Shown here: in pieces, positions 50,339 through 59,526 of the stretch
Layout: each line of letters starts with the position of its first letter
Position numbering within the stretch: position 1 is the first letter of the stretch
Assembly (NCBI GenBank): GCA_045599185.1
Contig: JAZRVO010000022.1
Span: forward strand, 1 to 64,000
DNA: 64,000 nt
Reading direction: 5' to 3'
From: UBA1240 sp045599185
GTDB taxonomy: Bacteria > Spirochaetota > Spirochaetia > Treponematales > Treponemataceae
Program-made: the position numbers and the translations under genes
The notes under the pieces: generated by a model
What the model was told of the DNA's origin: nothing
What the model saw: the letters and a program-made list of their open reading frames with translations, nothing else
Database searches by the model: none

Positions 50339-50830
50339 ATGAAAAATGCAGAAAAATGTGAAAAAATTATGGACGAATTTCTGATGCTTGACAAAAAGCA
50401 GGCATTACCGGTTTCTGTTTGTCTGCATTTGCTTACGTGCAGTGAATGCCGTACAAGGGTGCGCCTGATGTCTGTGGCAGAAAAAAAGCTTGCAGAACCG
50501 CTGTATGTACCGCTGCCTCTTTCTGACGAAAAGCTTGTTTCCATTATGAAGCAGGTTGACCCGGATTTTTGCATTGATACTGTCTGCCCGGTAAGTTTTT
50601 CAAAGTGGATTATTGCCGGCATAGGGCTGATTCTGGCGATTGTGTTTTATGCCATTTTCGGTTTCAACGCGGGCAGTTCCAGCGGCATTACGCTTTTGAT
50701 GTATGTTTTCTTTGGCGTATGCATAACACTTTACTGTTCAATGTTTATTGGCAGTAACCTTGACTTTTTTGTAAAAAACATTGATGCAATAAAGCCGCTG
50801 GCCGCTAACCAGACCAGTCCGGCAGTTTAA
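50339..50830 (+). CDS. zinc-finger anti-sigma factor
   Basis: The 163-residue protein begins with a cytoplasmic zinc anti-sigma motif (CLHLLTCSECRTR, H-x3-C-x2-C, about residues 30-42) and continues with two membrane helices (about 85-107 and 117-137). It would hold the upstream sigma factor at the membrane until a signal releases it. GGAGG precedes the ATG. Confidence 0.85.
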   Translation: MKNAEKCEKIMDEFLMLDKKQALPVSVCLHLLTCSECRTRVRLMSVAEKKLAEPLYVPLPLSDEKLVSIMKQVDPDFCIDTVCPVSFSKWIIAGIGLILAIVFYAIFGFNAGSSSGITLLMYVFFGVCITLYCSMFIGSNLDFFVKNIDAIKPLAANQTSPAV

Positions 50831-50937
50831 AGTTATTGAAAAAATCTCTGCTGTTCCGGCGGAAAGTAAAAAGGCGCAGATTGCCTGTGCTTAAACTTGC
50901 CGGAAAATGCTGACGCGCGTTCAGCTTGACGGGGTTT

Positions 50938-50972
50938 TGTGTCGTTCCGAATTTGTTTCAGAATCTCCAGGA
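50938..50972 (+). repeat. dispersed repeat fragment
   Basis: TGTCGTTCCGAATTTG and TTTCAGAATC match the opening of the 31.2-kb elements. Confidence 0.55.
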
Positions 50973-50974
50973 AT

Positions 50975-51023
50975 AAAAAAGCAGAGACCGGCTGTAGAAC
51001 TTCTACCCGGTCTCTGCTTTTTT
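50975..51023. terminator. bidirectional terminator
   Basis: AAAAAAGCAGAGACCGG and its complement (51007-51023) enclose a further GTAGAA/TTCTAC pairing. Confidence 0.9.
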
Positions 51024-51117
51024 ACTTGTTTTGCAAAATATTAGAAAAGTTTTTTGCGCCTGCGGTTTTTTATTCTTCAATTGAAAAATAAAGGATGCGG
51101 CGCAGGCTAAAAACGGC

Positions 51118-52164
51118 CTAAAAACTTATGTTCTGTTCGTGCAGTCTTTCGGCAGAATGGATTTCTGCTTTTACCTTTTGAATTGCGTTGTAAATCGTGC
51201 GGTCACCGCTTCCCTTATAGGCGCTGTTAAAAAGGCTTAAAGCCTGATTATAATCTCCCATTGCCTGCGCCAAAAGCCCTGCGTTGTACGCGGCCTGATA
51301 AAGACCTTTTGTCTTGTAAATGTTGTAATACGCATTGTACGCAACCTTAAGGTTCTTTTTCTTTGCCAGTTTTTCAGCGGCTTTCATGTCGGCATCGTTG
51401 TCTTTCATCAGTGTAAGCGAATAAGAATCCGTGTAAGGCGCAAATTCCTTCATTATTTTTGAATTAAACTTGCTCAAATGCTTTTCTGCCATTTCCAGTG
51501 CGGTTGGCAGTCCCTTTACCGTTTCTGCCCTGCTGCTGGTGCTGCTGTAATCGCATTTGTCGCTCGAAAGCACGGTGCCGGTTCTTACGTCCACAACCTG
51601 ATAAACCAGCGTCATTTCCATGTCGCGTACAAACATTGGAATTTCAAAAATTTCAACTTCGCCTTTGGAATTTTTGCGCTTAATTTCTTTGGTGCCGTCC
51701 TGTCTTGTAAAAGTCTGCAAATTCGTAACGGCACCGGTAACATACCAGTCAATCGGCAGGTCCATGCGCTGGCGGTAAGCTTTTTCAACCCTGCCTGCGT
51801 CTACCACGTTCAGGTAGTTGGCATCGCGAAGGGATTTTTCAAGATTTTCGGTAATAAGTTCTGCCAGCATGCTGTCTTCAGCCTGCTGTTCCCAGTACCA
51901 GTTCTTGTCCTTTTCGTTCCAGTAAAAGTCAAAAGTAGCAATCGGGTCACTCTGGTAATCGGTGTAGCGCAGCGTGCGGTTTGTTAAAAACGGCAGAACG
52001 GCAATGTCGTCGGCATCGGTAATGTCAAGGTCGGCAGGGCGGGTAACGGTTACCGGCACGGTAGTTGAACATGAAGTGAACAGAATTAAAAAAACTGCAA
52101 AAATTGAAGAAATTGCAGCAGAAAATAAGTTTGTTTTCTGCTTTCTGCAATTGAAATGTTTCAT
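51118..52164 (-). CDS. CsgG/DUF6340-like lipoprotein with TPR-like C-terminus
   Basis: The 348-residue protein has a long lipoprotein signal ending ILFTSC. The next 190 residues resemble the CsgG/LpoB-type periplasmic fold: DDIAVLPFLTNRTLR, LITENLEKSLRDANYLNVVDAGRVEKA, DWYVTGAVTNLQ, LVYQVVDVRTGTVLSS. The last 90 residues are helical repeats (VAYNAYYNIYKTKGLYQAAYNAGLLAQAMGDYNQALSLFNSAY) like TPRs. It is probably an outer- or inner-membrane assembly factor. GAGG lies 7 bases before the ATG. Confidence 0.75.
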   Translation of the reverse strand: MKHFNCRKQKTNLFSAAISSIFAVFLILFTSCSTTVPVTVTRPADLDITDADDIAVLPFLTNRTLRYTDYQSDPIATFDFYWNEKDKNWYWEQQAEDSMLAELITENLEKSLRDANYLNVVDAGRVEKAYRQRMDLPIDWYVTGAVTNLQTFTRQDGTKEIKRKNSKGEVEIFEIPMFVRDMEMTLVYQVVDVRTGTVLSSDKCDYSSTSSRAETVKGLPTALEMAEKHLSKFNSKIMKEFAPYTDSYSLTLMKDNDADMKAAEKLAKKKNLKVAYNAYYNIYKTKGLYQAAYNAGLLAQAMGDYNQALSLFNSAYKGSGDRTIYNAIQKVKAEIHSAERLHEQNISF

Positions 52165-52282
52165 AAAATATCCTCGTTTGCATGTAAACTTCGTGTATTT
52201 TACACTTTTTTTTTCAAATTGAAAATTGTTGCGTCCGGCTGTTTTTTTTCAGAATAAAAAGAAACATAAAAAAGTCCCGGAA

Positions 52283-52320
52283 GCAAAAAAAACGAGGCCG
52301 GCTTAAATGCCTGACCTCGC
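52283..52320 (-). terminator. terminator after the M23 peptidase gene
   Basis: CGAGGCCGGC and GCCTGACCTCG arms with a T8 run on the minus strand. Confidence 0.75.
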
Positions 52321-52334
52321 TGTCCGTTATTTCT

Positions 52335-53588
52335 TTAGTTCCAAAGGTTTTCCGGGTTTATGGTTCTGCCGTTTTTATAAACGGTAAAGTGCACGTGCGG
52401 CCCGGTACTCTGGCCGGTGCTGCCAACTTCGCCAATTTTGGTAGAAGTTGTAACGTAGGCACCTTTTTTGGTCGTAATCTTGCTCATGTGGCCGTAAAGG
52501 GTTTTGTAGCCCGAATGGTGGGAAACCGTTACGAATTTTCCGTAAACGTTATCCCATCCTGTTGCAACAACAGTTCCTTCCAGCGCGGCGTAAATCGGCG
52601 TACCCTGGGGTGCTGCCAAATCCACGCCGTTATGAAAGGTGCGGCGTGCCGTAAACGGGTTTGTACGCCAGCTGTAGCGCGAAGAAATGTAATATCCGCG
52701 TTTCAGCGGCCGCTTGAACAGGTCGCCGTTGATTTCCTGCCTTGTAATCCAGTCCAGTTCCGCGTCCGGCACGAAAAGTGTCGTTCCTGCCGAAAATGCC
52801 GTGGTTGTTTCCGTGTTGTTAACCAGTGCCACTTTTGCCGCCGAAACCTTGTATTTTTCAGCAATGCTTTCTGGTGTTTCGTTTTCTGCACGGGTTGTGT
52901 AAACAATGCCGGGTATTGAAGGAATGCGGATGTACTGACCGATTTGAATTGTGCGGCTTGACTTAATGTTGTTTACGCTTATCAATGTGTCCTGAGTGAT
53001 GTTGTAATCGGCAGCAAGAGTGCCAATCATGTCGCCGGGTTTAAGGCGGTAAACCGTATAGTAAAGTTCCGGGGCTTCTATTCCAAGGTTAGGCTGTGGC
53101 GTTACGTCTGCGCCGCCCATGCCGTTCAGGCCGGTGGCAAGGTCTAAAGGAAGTTCATCGTTTTCATCAATTTCGCCTGCGGTGTCGGCGGAGGCAATTG
53201 CAGTACCGTTTTCTGCTGCTGCAACCGGCAGATTTGCAGAAACAGCGGCAGTTTCTTCTGTTTTTAAATTTTCACGCTTTTCTGCGCCGGAATTCAGTTT
53301 TGAAAAAATGGTTTTTACTGCGGAAGATTTTCCTTCTGCGGTTTTTACCGTTACTACCGGTTCAGTTTTTTCTGCCGCCGGGCGGGTTTTGTCACTTAAA
53401 GTAATAATTATTTCGTTTGTGCCGTTCTGTGTCTGTGCAGTTTCTGCCGTTTCTGCATTCTGCTGGCTTATTTTCTGCGGCAGGGAAGGGCTTCTGCTTG
53501 CAGAACCTGCAATAACAAAGCCAACTGCCGTAACATAAATACAAACTGCCGGAATGATTAAAAAATACAAACGTTTCTTTGAAGCCAC
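52335..53588 (-). CDS. M23-family metallopeptidase with two LysM domains
   Basis: The 417-residue protein has a signal-anchor segment near residues 7-30, a low-complexity Ala/Glu/Thr linker, two LysM-like domains (YRLKPGDMIGTLAADYNITQDTLISVN..., YTTRAENETPESIAEKYKVSAAKVALVN), and a C-terminal M23 lysostaphin-like domain: FHNGVDLAAPQG (HxxxD), LYGHMS and GPHVHFTVY zinc ligands. It probably cuts or regulates peptidoglycan. The GTG at 53588 is chosen because GGGAG lies 9 bases upstream. A TTG-started longer frame to 53666 has no site. It follows rlmE. Confidence 0.88.
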   Translation of the reverse strand: MASKKRLYFLIIPAVCIYVTAVGFVIAGSASRSPSLPQKISQQNAETAETAQTQNGTNEIIITLSDKTRPAAEKTEPVVTVKTAEGKSSAVKTIFSKLNSGAEKRENLKTEETAAVSANLPVAAAENGTAIASADTAGEIDENDELPLDLATGLNGMGGADVTPQPNLGIEAPELYYTVYRLKPGDMIGTLAADYNITQDTLISVNNIKSSRTIQIGQYIRIPSIPGIVYTTRAENETPESIAEKYKVSAAKVALVNNTETTTAFSAGTTLFVPDAELDWITRQEINGDLFKRPLKRGYYISSRYSWRTNPFTARRTFHNGVDLAAPQGTPIYAALEGTVVATGWDNVYGKFVTVSHHSGYKTLYGHMSKITTKKGAYVTTSTKIGEVGSTGQSTGPHVHFTVYKNGRTINPENLWN

Positions 53589-53687
53589 TTTTATAAACTC
53601 CCACTTGAATGAGGCAAACAGCCTGTCGGCAACGCATTGCGCGTTTTTAAGGCCGGTTTTTAGCAAACTGAATTTTGTAAAAACCGC

Positions 53688-54284
53688 CTATTTTTTGTTT
53701 ATGCCAATTAAATAAGTTTCAAAAGATTCGGTTCTGCACGCAACGGGCTTAAAACCCTTTGCTTCAGTAAAAATTTCGCGCATTTTTTTCAAAAGCATCT
53801 GCTGGTCGCCACCCTGAAAAATCTTTACGGCAAAATTTCCGCCCGGTTTCAGCATTGTTTCGGCGTAGTAAATTGCCAGTTCTACCAGACCGGTAGACCG
53901 GGCAGTGTCTACAACCTTGTTGCCGGTGGTTGCCGGGGCAGCATCGCAAATTACCAGATGATACGGCCCCAAATCTTTTGCACTCTTTCTTATTTCTTCG
54001 GAATAAAGGTCGCCTTGAATGAATGTTAAATTGTCACTTTTTACATTTTTTGCTAAAGGTTTCAAATCTATCGACGTAATGTGCCCGGTGCCTTCAAGCT
54101 GGCGTATTACAAATGTCGTCCAGCTGCCCGGCGCAGAACCTAAGTCCAGAATGCGGCTGCCTTTTTTTATAAAACCGAATTTCTTGTCGATTTCCTGAAG
54201 TTTGTAAACAGACCGGGCAGGGTAGCCTTCTTTAAAAGCTTTTTGAGACCAGTAATCTGGTTTTTCGTAACTGTTTGATGGCAT
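53688..54284 (-). CDS. rlmE: 23S rRNA (uridine-2'-O)-methyltransferase, RrmJ/FtsJ type
   Basis: The 198-residue protein methylates the 2'-OH of a 23S rRNA A-loop uridine. It shows PDYWSQKAFKEGYPARSVYKL with the first Lys of the K-D-K-E tetrad, the SAM motif ILDLGSAPGSW, VICDAAP with Asp, FAVKIFQGG with the second Lys, and CRTESFETYL with Glu. Full length. AAGGA precedes the ATG. The M23 peptidase gene lies 99 bases downstream on the same strand. Confidence 0.92.
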   Translation of the reverse strand: MPSNSYEKPDYWSQKAFKEGYPARSVYKLQEIDKKFGFIKKGSRILDLGSAPGSWTTFVIRQLEGTGHITSIDLKPLAKNVKSDNLTFIQGDLYSEEIRKSAKDLGPYHLVICDAAPATTGNKVVDTARSTGLVELAIYYAETMLKPGGNFAVKIFQGGDQQMLLKKMREIFTEAKGFKPVACRTESFETYLIGINKK

Positions 54285-54372
54285 AAAAGTTCCTTGCTTT
54301 AAGCGTTAGCGTGCCTTTACTTTGCGGTATTACGCTTTTGTAAAATTTTTATTTGTGCTAAACTTTTGGGTA

Positions 54373-55434
54373 ATGAAAAATTATACACAAAGACTTGAAA
54401 ATATTGAAGTTGTGCTGCAAAAAAAACTGCCTCAAATGTTTGAAGAAGCAGATTTGCAGAACCTTTTTTTAACATTGCCGCAGGCTGTAAACAGTTCGCA
54501 TTTGCAGCCGCTTACAGAACCGTGCCGCAACCTGCTGCTGCTTGGAGGCAAACGCTGGCGGCCGCTTCTGCTGGTTTTATGTGCCGAAATTTTCTGCAAA
54601 ACCCAGAACCCTGAAGAAAACGAAAAACTTTCTGCTGCGTACAACGCAGTGCCGCTTGTTGAATTTGTTCACACTGCAAGCCTTATTCACGATGACATTG
54701 AAGATGCTGCCGACATGCGCCGCGGAAAACCGGCTGCCCATATTACTTATGGCGTAGATACGGCGCTTAACAGCGGTTCGTGGCTTTATTTTGCCGCATT
54801 TTCTTCCATTAATACGCTTCAAATTGAAGATTCTGCCAAACTTGAACTTTACAAAATGCTTTCTGCCGAACTTCGCCGACTGCATCTTGGTCAGGCAATG
54901 GACATTGCATGGCACCGCAACAACAGTTTTGTGCCTGCCCGCGACGAGTACGAAGCAATGGTAAGAATGAAAACCGGCACGCTGGCCTGCCTTGCGGCAA
55001 AAACCGGCAGCCTTATTGCAGGCGCAAGTGAAGAAGAATGCAATTTCCTCGGGCTTGTTTCTGCCGACATCGGGGTTGGTTTTCAGGTTCTGGACGACGT
55101 TATAAACCTTACCACCGGCAATGTGGGCAAAAAGCGCGGTGACGATATTGTTGAAGGGAAAAAAAGCCTGCCGGTTTTAATTCACCTGCAAAAATGCCCC
55201 GGCGACTTTGACAAAGTTATGGACTGCTTTAACCGGGCACGCAGCGAAGGCATAGATTCGCCTGCCGTTGAAGAATGCATTGAAATAATTCAGAAAAGCG
55301 GTGCAATTGAAGAAGCTCGTGCCTACAGCGCCCGGCTTATTGACAGTGCCTGCGAAAAAATCTGCGCAAAATATCCGGATTCGGAATCGCCTGCGCTTAT
55401 TGCGGCTTTGTTCAGAAAAATGGCAGGGCGTTAG
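54373..55434 (+). CDS. polyprenyl synthetase (trans-isoprenyl diphosphate synthase)
   Basis: The 353-residue enzyme joins isopentenyl units to an allylic diphosphate for quinone or undecaprenyl-type carriers. The first Asp-rich motif is ASLIHDDIEDAADMRRG (DDxxD). The second reads VLDDVINLT, with Asn in place of the last Asp, then KRGDDIVEGKKSLPV. Product length is not clear. The start is ATG 54373 (MKNYTQRLENIEV); the frame upstream to 54322 lacks support. No ribosome site is seen. Confidence 0.85.
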   Translation: MKNYTQRLENIEVVLQKKLPQMFEEADLQNLFLTLPQAVNSSHLQPLTEPCRNLLLLGGKRWRPLLLVLCAEIFCKTQNPEENEKLSAAYNAVPLVEFVHTASLIHDDIEDAADMRRGKPAAHITYGVDTALNSGSWLYFAAFSSINTLQIEDSAKLELYKMLSAELRRLHLGQAMDIAWHRNNSFVPARDEYEAMVRMKTGTLACLAAKTGSLIAGASEEECNFLGLVSADIGVGFQVLDDVINLTTGNVGKKRGDDIVEGKKSLPVLIHLQKCPGDFDKVMDCFNRARSEGIDSPAVEECIEIIQKSGAIEEARAYSARLIDSACEKICAKYPDSESPALIAALFRKMAGR

Positions 55435-55481
55435 GCCGGGTTGCGTTTTTTTTAATTGAATTTTACTGAAAAAGGGGAAAA

Positions 55482-56009
55482 ATGACAGAATCATCGGAAA
55501 ATTTAAATACCAGAGCAATCGAACTGGCTTCTGACGGCTATTACCCCGAAGCTTTGGCGTGCTTAAAGCGTGCCATTGCCATTGACCGCGACAATTATTT
55601 TTTATGGTACAATCTGGGCATTACCTACCGCGATTCCGGCGATTTGGAAAATGCCTGCAATGCGCTGGAAACAGCCCTTTCCTATAATGCCGCAGACGGA
55701 GACATTCTTGATTCCCTCGGAATGATTTATTTTTCAATTGGCGAAATGGAAAGTGCCTGTGCTATTTTAACCCAGGCCGTAGAAACCAACCCTAAAAACC
55801 CGAAACTGTGGAATGATTTGGGTGTAATTCAGTTTTCTCTTGGCTGGTACGATGCTGCTGCGGAATCTTTTGAAGTAGCCGTCGGTCAGTTTCCTCATTA
55901 TTATGATGCACTTTTCAATTTACGCGACACTTACCGCGAACTGGGCAACAACACTGGTGCAGACATTTGTGCGGAAAAACTAAAGCACATTACGCCGCCG
56001 CAAAATTAA
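55482..56009 (+). CDS. tetratricopeptide-repeat protein
   Basis: The 175-residue protein is built of about four TPR units (PEALACLKRAIAIDRDNYFLWYNLG, ENACNALETALSYNAADGDILDSLG, ESACAILTQAVETNPKNPKLWNDLG, DAAAESFEVAVGQFPHYYDALFNL). It has no signal peptide, so it is a cytoplasmic protein-binding scaffold. GGGG-AAAA precedes the ATG. It lies 47 bases after the prenyl synthase gene and 40 before the YmdB-like gene. Confidence 0.85.
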   Translation: MTESSENLNTRAIELASDGYYPEALACLKRAIAIDRDNYFLWYNLGITYRDSGDLENACNALETALSYNAADGDILDSLGMIYFSIGEMESACAILTQAVETNPKNPKLWNDLGVIQFSLGWYDAAAESFEVAVGQFPHYYDALFNLRDTYRELGNNTGADICAEKLKHITPPQN

Positions 56010-56049
56010 AAATTGTGCCGTTTTTATGGCGTTTATTTAAGGAAAAATT

Positions 56050-56853
56050 GTGGAAGTTAAGCTTTTATATATTGCAGAAATTGTTGGCAAAGCCGGAATT
56101 AGCTGCGTAAAACAGATTATGCCTAAAGTAAAGGCAAAATACGGAATAAATTTTTGCATTGCCAATGCAGACAGCGCAACAAACGGTTCCGGTCTTGGCA
56201 AAAATCACGCAGGTTACATTCACAAGCTTGGTGTTGATATTTTAACCGGCGGCGACATGATTTATTATAAAAAAGATCTGGTTGATGATTTTTCTACCAT
56301 GTCCTACGTACTGCGTCCGTATAATTTTCCTCTGGAAAGCCCCGGACGAAGCTTTAAAATCTGTACGCTGGCTGACGGTACGAAAGTTGCCGTCGTTTCG
56401 GTTTTGGGCTATACGGGCTTTAGCCGCATTCACGCCGACAACCCTTTCGTAAAGTTTGAATATCTCGTTGAACGCCTTAAAAAAGAAGCTGACATTATAA
56501 TAATCGATTTTCATTCTGGCACTACCGCCGAAAAAAAGACTTTCGCTTTTTACGCTGACGGTAAGGTTTCGGCCGTAATCGGGTCGCACGGTCTGGTGCA
56601 AACTGCTGATGCGCGCATTATGCAGAACGGTACGGCCGCAATTACTGATGCAGGGCGCACCGGCTGCATAAATTCGGTGGGCGGGTGCGGTACTCAGGCT
56701 GCCATTCAGGAATTTCTGTCGGGTATTCCAAACTGGACGAAGGGTGAAGAACAGAGTCCTGAAACCCTGCCCGAACTGCAAGGTGTGGTTGTGACGATTG
56801 CAGAAACCGGCCGGGCAACTGGTATAGAAGCCGTGCGCTGGCCGCTGTACTAG
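56050..56853 (+). CDS. YmdB-like (TIGR00282) phosphoesterase homologue with altered metal site
   Basis: The 267-residue protein lines up over its length with YmdB phosphodiesterases (cf. PKVKAKYGINF, LRPYNFP.ESPGR, IIIDFHSGTTAEK, VIGSHGLVQTADARI, GTAAITDAGRTG). Compared with B. subtilis YmdB the metal and catalytic positions are changed: Asp8 to Glu10, Glu39 to Asp41, Asn40 to Ser42, Asn67 to Asp69, His68 to Met70 and His177 to Leu; His150 and His175 equivalents are kept. Activity may be lost or changed. rny, often beside ymdB elsewhere, lies 6 kb away. The start is GTG with an AAGGAAAA site. Confidence 0.8.
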   Translation: MEVKLLYIAEIVGKAGISCVKQIMPKVKAKYGINFCIANADSATNGSGLGKNHAGYIHKLGVDILTGGDMIYYKKDLVDDFSTMSYVLRPYNFPLESPGRSFKICTLADGTKVAVVSVLGYTGFSRIHADNPFVKFEYLVERLKKEADIIIIDFHSGTTAEKKTFAFYADGKVSAVIGSHGLVQTADARIMQNGTAAITDAGRTGCINSVGGCGTQAAIQEFLSGIPNWTKGEEQSPETLPELQGVVVTIAETGRATGIEAVRWPLY

Positions 56854-56913
56854 CGTTTTTTCGTTCAGTTTTGGCTTTATAATTCAGGTTTGCCGCACAA
56901 AAGGAAAGGCAGA

Positions 56914-57336
56914 ATGCAGGAAAATGTAAGGGTTTTACAGATAAAGGACAATTCAAAAGTGCTGGTTGCGCCGGTTTTTGGCGCGCTTTGTGCAGGCTGC
57001 AGCGCAAAAGCCTGTTACCGGCAGAAATATGCTTTCTGGGTAAGCAACCGGCTGGGGTTGAACATAAAGCCCGGCGATTTTGTCTGCATAAAACGTTCTG
57101 GGCTGGTTACCAGTCTGGAAGGCATTTTTGCACTTTTCCTGCCAGTTTTGTGCTGTTTTGGCGGCGCATGGTTTGCCCGAAATTGCAGTTTTTCTGTTGC
57201 GGCAAAACTTACAGGCAATGCTGCGTGTTTTTTAGGCGCGGTAGCCGGTTTTGTTTTTGGAATTTTTACAGACTTTGTCCTTGGTTTTATTTTGTCCTTT
57301 GCTTTTTCCGCATACATTGCAGAAATACGAAATTAG
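56914..57336 (+). CDS. RseC/SoxR-reducing-system-like membrane protein
   Basis: The 140-residue protein has a Cys cluster in the N-terminal domain (CAGCSAKACYRQ, about residues 28-39), the CIKRSG strand, and two membrane helices (about 67-85 and 101-125). This matches the RseC family, linked to Rnf-type electron transport and SoxR reduction. AAGGAAAGG precedes ATG 56914, which is preferred over an ATG at 56890. No rnf genes are adjacent. Confidence 0.75.
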   Translation: MQENVRVLQIKDNSKVLVAPVFGALCAGCSAKACYRQKYAFWVSNRLGLNIKPGDFVCIKRSGLVTSLEGIFALFLPVLCCFGGAWFARNCSFSVAAKLTGNAACFLGAVAGFVFGIFTDFVLGFILSFAFSAYIAEIRN

Positions 57337-57404
57337 AAAAGCTGAACACCAGATTAAGTCAGGCTGATTTTTAAAATTTTCAGCAAGCCTTAAAGCCTTA
57401 AACA

Positions 57405-57442
57405 AAAAAGGCACAGTTTCATCAAAAAAAACTGCACCTTTC
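57405..57442. terminator. terminator between rseC-like gene and cheB
   Basis: AAAGGCACAGTTT and AAACTGCACCTTT, imperfect. A further hairpin AGGCTGA/TCAGC-AGCCT lies at 57361-57390. Confidence 0.6.
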
Positions 57443-57495
57443 ATCCGTCCGTTATTTTAAGAAAAATTTTTCAAGAAGAACAAAACAGCCTGCCG

Positions 57496-58677
57496 TTAAG
57501 CATGTTCCCTTGCAATCGTGTTAATTGCGTTTGCCATCTGCTTAAGCGAATACTGTTTCTGTACGCCGCCCATTTCAAATGCAACGCGCGGCATTCCGTA
57601 AACGATGCTTGAATCTTCATCCTGTCCGATTGTGTATGCCCCCTGACGGCGCATTTCCGTAATCTGGGCTGCACCGTCGCGTCCCATACCCGTCATAATT
57701 ACGCCCAGTGCTCTGTTCTGAAACTCTTTTGCAACCGATTCAAACAGAACGTCGGCAGAAGGACGGTGCCCGTTTCTCTGCTCTGCATCCGAAAGATGAA
57801 CGATTGTTGCAAGCGGTTTTTTTTCTACCACAATGTGCTTGTTGCCCGGCGCAATCAGGATGCGCCCTTTGGTAACCAGATCGCCTTCCTTTGCTTCCTT
57901 TACTTCAAGCGGACAGATATTGTTCAGGCTGTTTGCAAATTCTTCCGTAAAACCGGCAGGCATGTGCTGAACGACAAGAATCGGCTGGGCCAGATTCGGG
58001 TCAATGTCCTTAAATACTTCCCGCAGTGCGTTTGGTCCGCCGGTTGAAATGCCGATTGCTATAATTTCAATTCTTCCGCCCTGACGCAATGGCGTAACTG
58101 GACCGGTTTCTTTTTTCTGCGGCGTAAAAGTAAAGCCGCCGCTTGTGGTTGTAGGGGCTGGTGCCGGTTTCGCTGCGCTGGTGGCAAAAGGCGAAACGTA
58201 CAAATCCTTGTATGTATTGGTAATGTGGGTTGGTTCCGGTATAGAAACAGGCTTTTTGCGTTTTGCAGAAGCGTATTTTGTACCGTAACCAATCAAAAGT
58301 TCCGTCAGCCGTTCTGCAACCTTTGCAATGTCCGGTGAATCCGGGCCTGAAGGCTTTGTAACAAAGTCGGCAGCACCAAGTTCCAGACATTCCATCGTTA
58401 CTTTGGAACCTTCTTTTGCAATGCTTGAAAGCATTATTACAGGAATGTCTATTCCGCGTTTTCGCCGCTCTTTCAGGAACTCAATGCCTGTCATTACAGG
58501 CATTTCAATGTCCAGAACAATTATGTCCGGGTTGCAGCGCGGAATTTTTTCCAGCGCAAACTGACCGTTCATTGCCTTGTCTGCAATTACCAGTCCGGGT
58601 GTGCGTTCAATAATTCTTCCAACCAAATTCCGCATTAACGCCGAATCGTCTACTATTAAAACCGAAATTGAATCCAT
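57496..58677 (-). CDS. cheB: chemotaxis protein-glutamate methylesterase/deamidase
   Basis: The 393-residue protein has a receiver domain (phospho-acceptor Asp56 in VLDIEMP, acidic pair Asp10-Asp11), a Pro/Thr-rich linker, and the methylesterase domain with Ser211 in GISTGGP, His238 in QHMPAG and Asp334 in GMGRDGA. It removes methyl groups from chemoreceptors for adaptation. It begins 33 bases after cheR on the same strand. Confidence 0.96.
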   Translation of the reverse strand: MDSISVLIVDDSALMRNLVGRIIERTPGLVIADKAMNGQFALEKIPRCNPDIIVLDIEMPVMTGIEFLKERRKRGIDIPVIMLSSIAKEGSKVTMECLELGAADFVTKPSGPDSPDIAKVAERLTELLIGYGTKYASAKRKKPVSIPEPTHITNTYKDLYVSPFATSAAKPAPAPTTTSGGFTFTPQKKETGPVTPLRQGGRIEIIAIGISTGGPNALREVFKDIDPNLAQPILVVQHMPAGFTEEFANSLNNICPLEVKEAKEGDLVTKGRILIAPGNKHIVVEKKPLATIVHLSDAEQRNGHRPSADVLFESVAKEFQNRALGVIMTGMGRDGAAQITEMRRQGAYTIGQDEDSSIVYGMPRVAFEMGGVQKQYSLKQMANAINTIAREHA

Positions 58678-58710
58678 GCTAATCCTATCTGTGTGTTAAG
58701 GTTGCTAAAA

Positions 58711-59526
58711 CTATATATTTTTCTGGTACAAACAGGCCCAGTCTGTCTTTAAAAATTCAAACTTGGTGTTCATGCCAAAAAGCGATTCCGAGTGGCCAAT
58801 AAACAAATAGGCCTTTGGACCTAAAGAATTCCAGAACCTGTTGATTACCGAAAGCTGTGCCACTTCATCAAAATAAATCAGAACGTTACGGCAAAAAATA
58901 ATGTCCAGATTTCTGAGCCCGGAATCATGCATCAGGTTATGGTAGTCAAAGTGAATCGTATCCATAATTTCTTTGTTTGCCTGATATCCGCCGTTCATTT
59001 TTGTAAAAAAGCGTTCAAGATATTTTTCCGGAATGCCGCCAATCCGCGATTCCGGGTAAAAGCCTTTCTGCCCAACCATCAGCGATTTCAGCGAAATGTC
59101 TGAAGCCGTAATTTTGAAAGTGTAGGGCGCAGGCAGAATGTCTTTAAGCATCATTGCAATTGAATAAGGTTCTTCACCGGTAGAACATCCGGCACTCCAT
59201 ATGTTTATGCAGTTTCCGCCTTTGGCTTTCTTGTCCTTCAAAATTTCAGGTACAATGTATTTTTCCAGCGTCTGAAAGTGTGCATCATTCCTGAAAAAAC
59301 GCGTAAGGTTTGTAGTAATCGAATCAAGGAAAACCTTCATTTCCGATTCGTCACTAAGCAGAAGCTTGTGGTATTCTGCAAGGCTTGGAATGCCTGTATC
59401 GCGCAGGCGTTCGCTCAAACGGCTGTCTAAAATTGAACGGTTGGTGTCGGAAAAAGAAATTCCGCACTTGTCATAAACCAAATTCCTGAATAATTCAAAA
59501 TCTTTGTCACTAAGTATGTCTGCCAT
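58711..59526 (-). CDS. cheR: chemotaxis protein methyltransferase
   Basis: The 271-residue enzyme methylates receptor glutamates using SAM. It shows the N-terminal helical domain (FELFRNLVYDKCGISFSDTN, LTRFFRNDAHF), the SAM-binding NIWSAGCSTGEEPYS, and DIIFCRNVLIYFD with the family 'CRNV.IYF'. AAGGA precedes the ATG. It forms a two-gene operon with cheB. Confidence 0.96.
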   Translation of the reverse strand: MADILSDKDFELFRNLVYDKCGISFSDTNRSILDSRLSERLRDTGIPSLAEYHKLLLSDESEMKVFLDSITTNLTRFFRNDAHFQTLEKYIVPEILKDKKAKGGNCINIWSAGCSTGEEPYSIAMMLKDILPAPYTFKITASDISLKSLMVGQKGFYPESRIGGIPEKYLERFFTKMNGGYQANKEIMDTIHFDYHNLMHDSGLRNLDIIFCRNVLIYFDEVAQLSVINRFWNSLGPKAYLFIGHSESLFGMNTKFEFLKTDWACLYQKNI

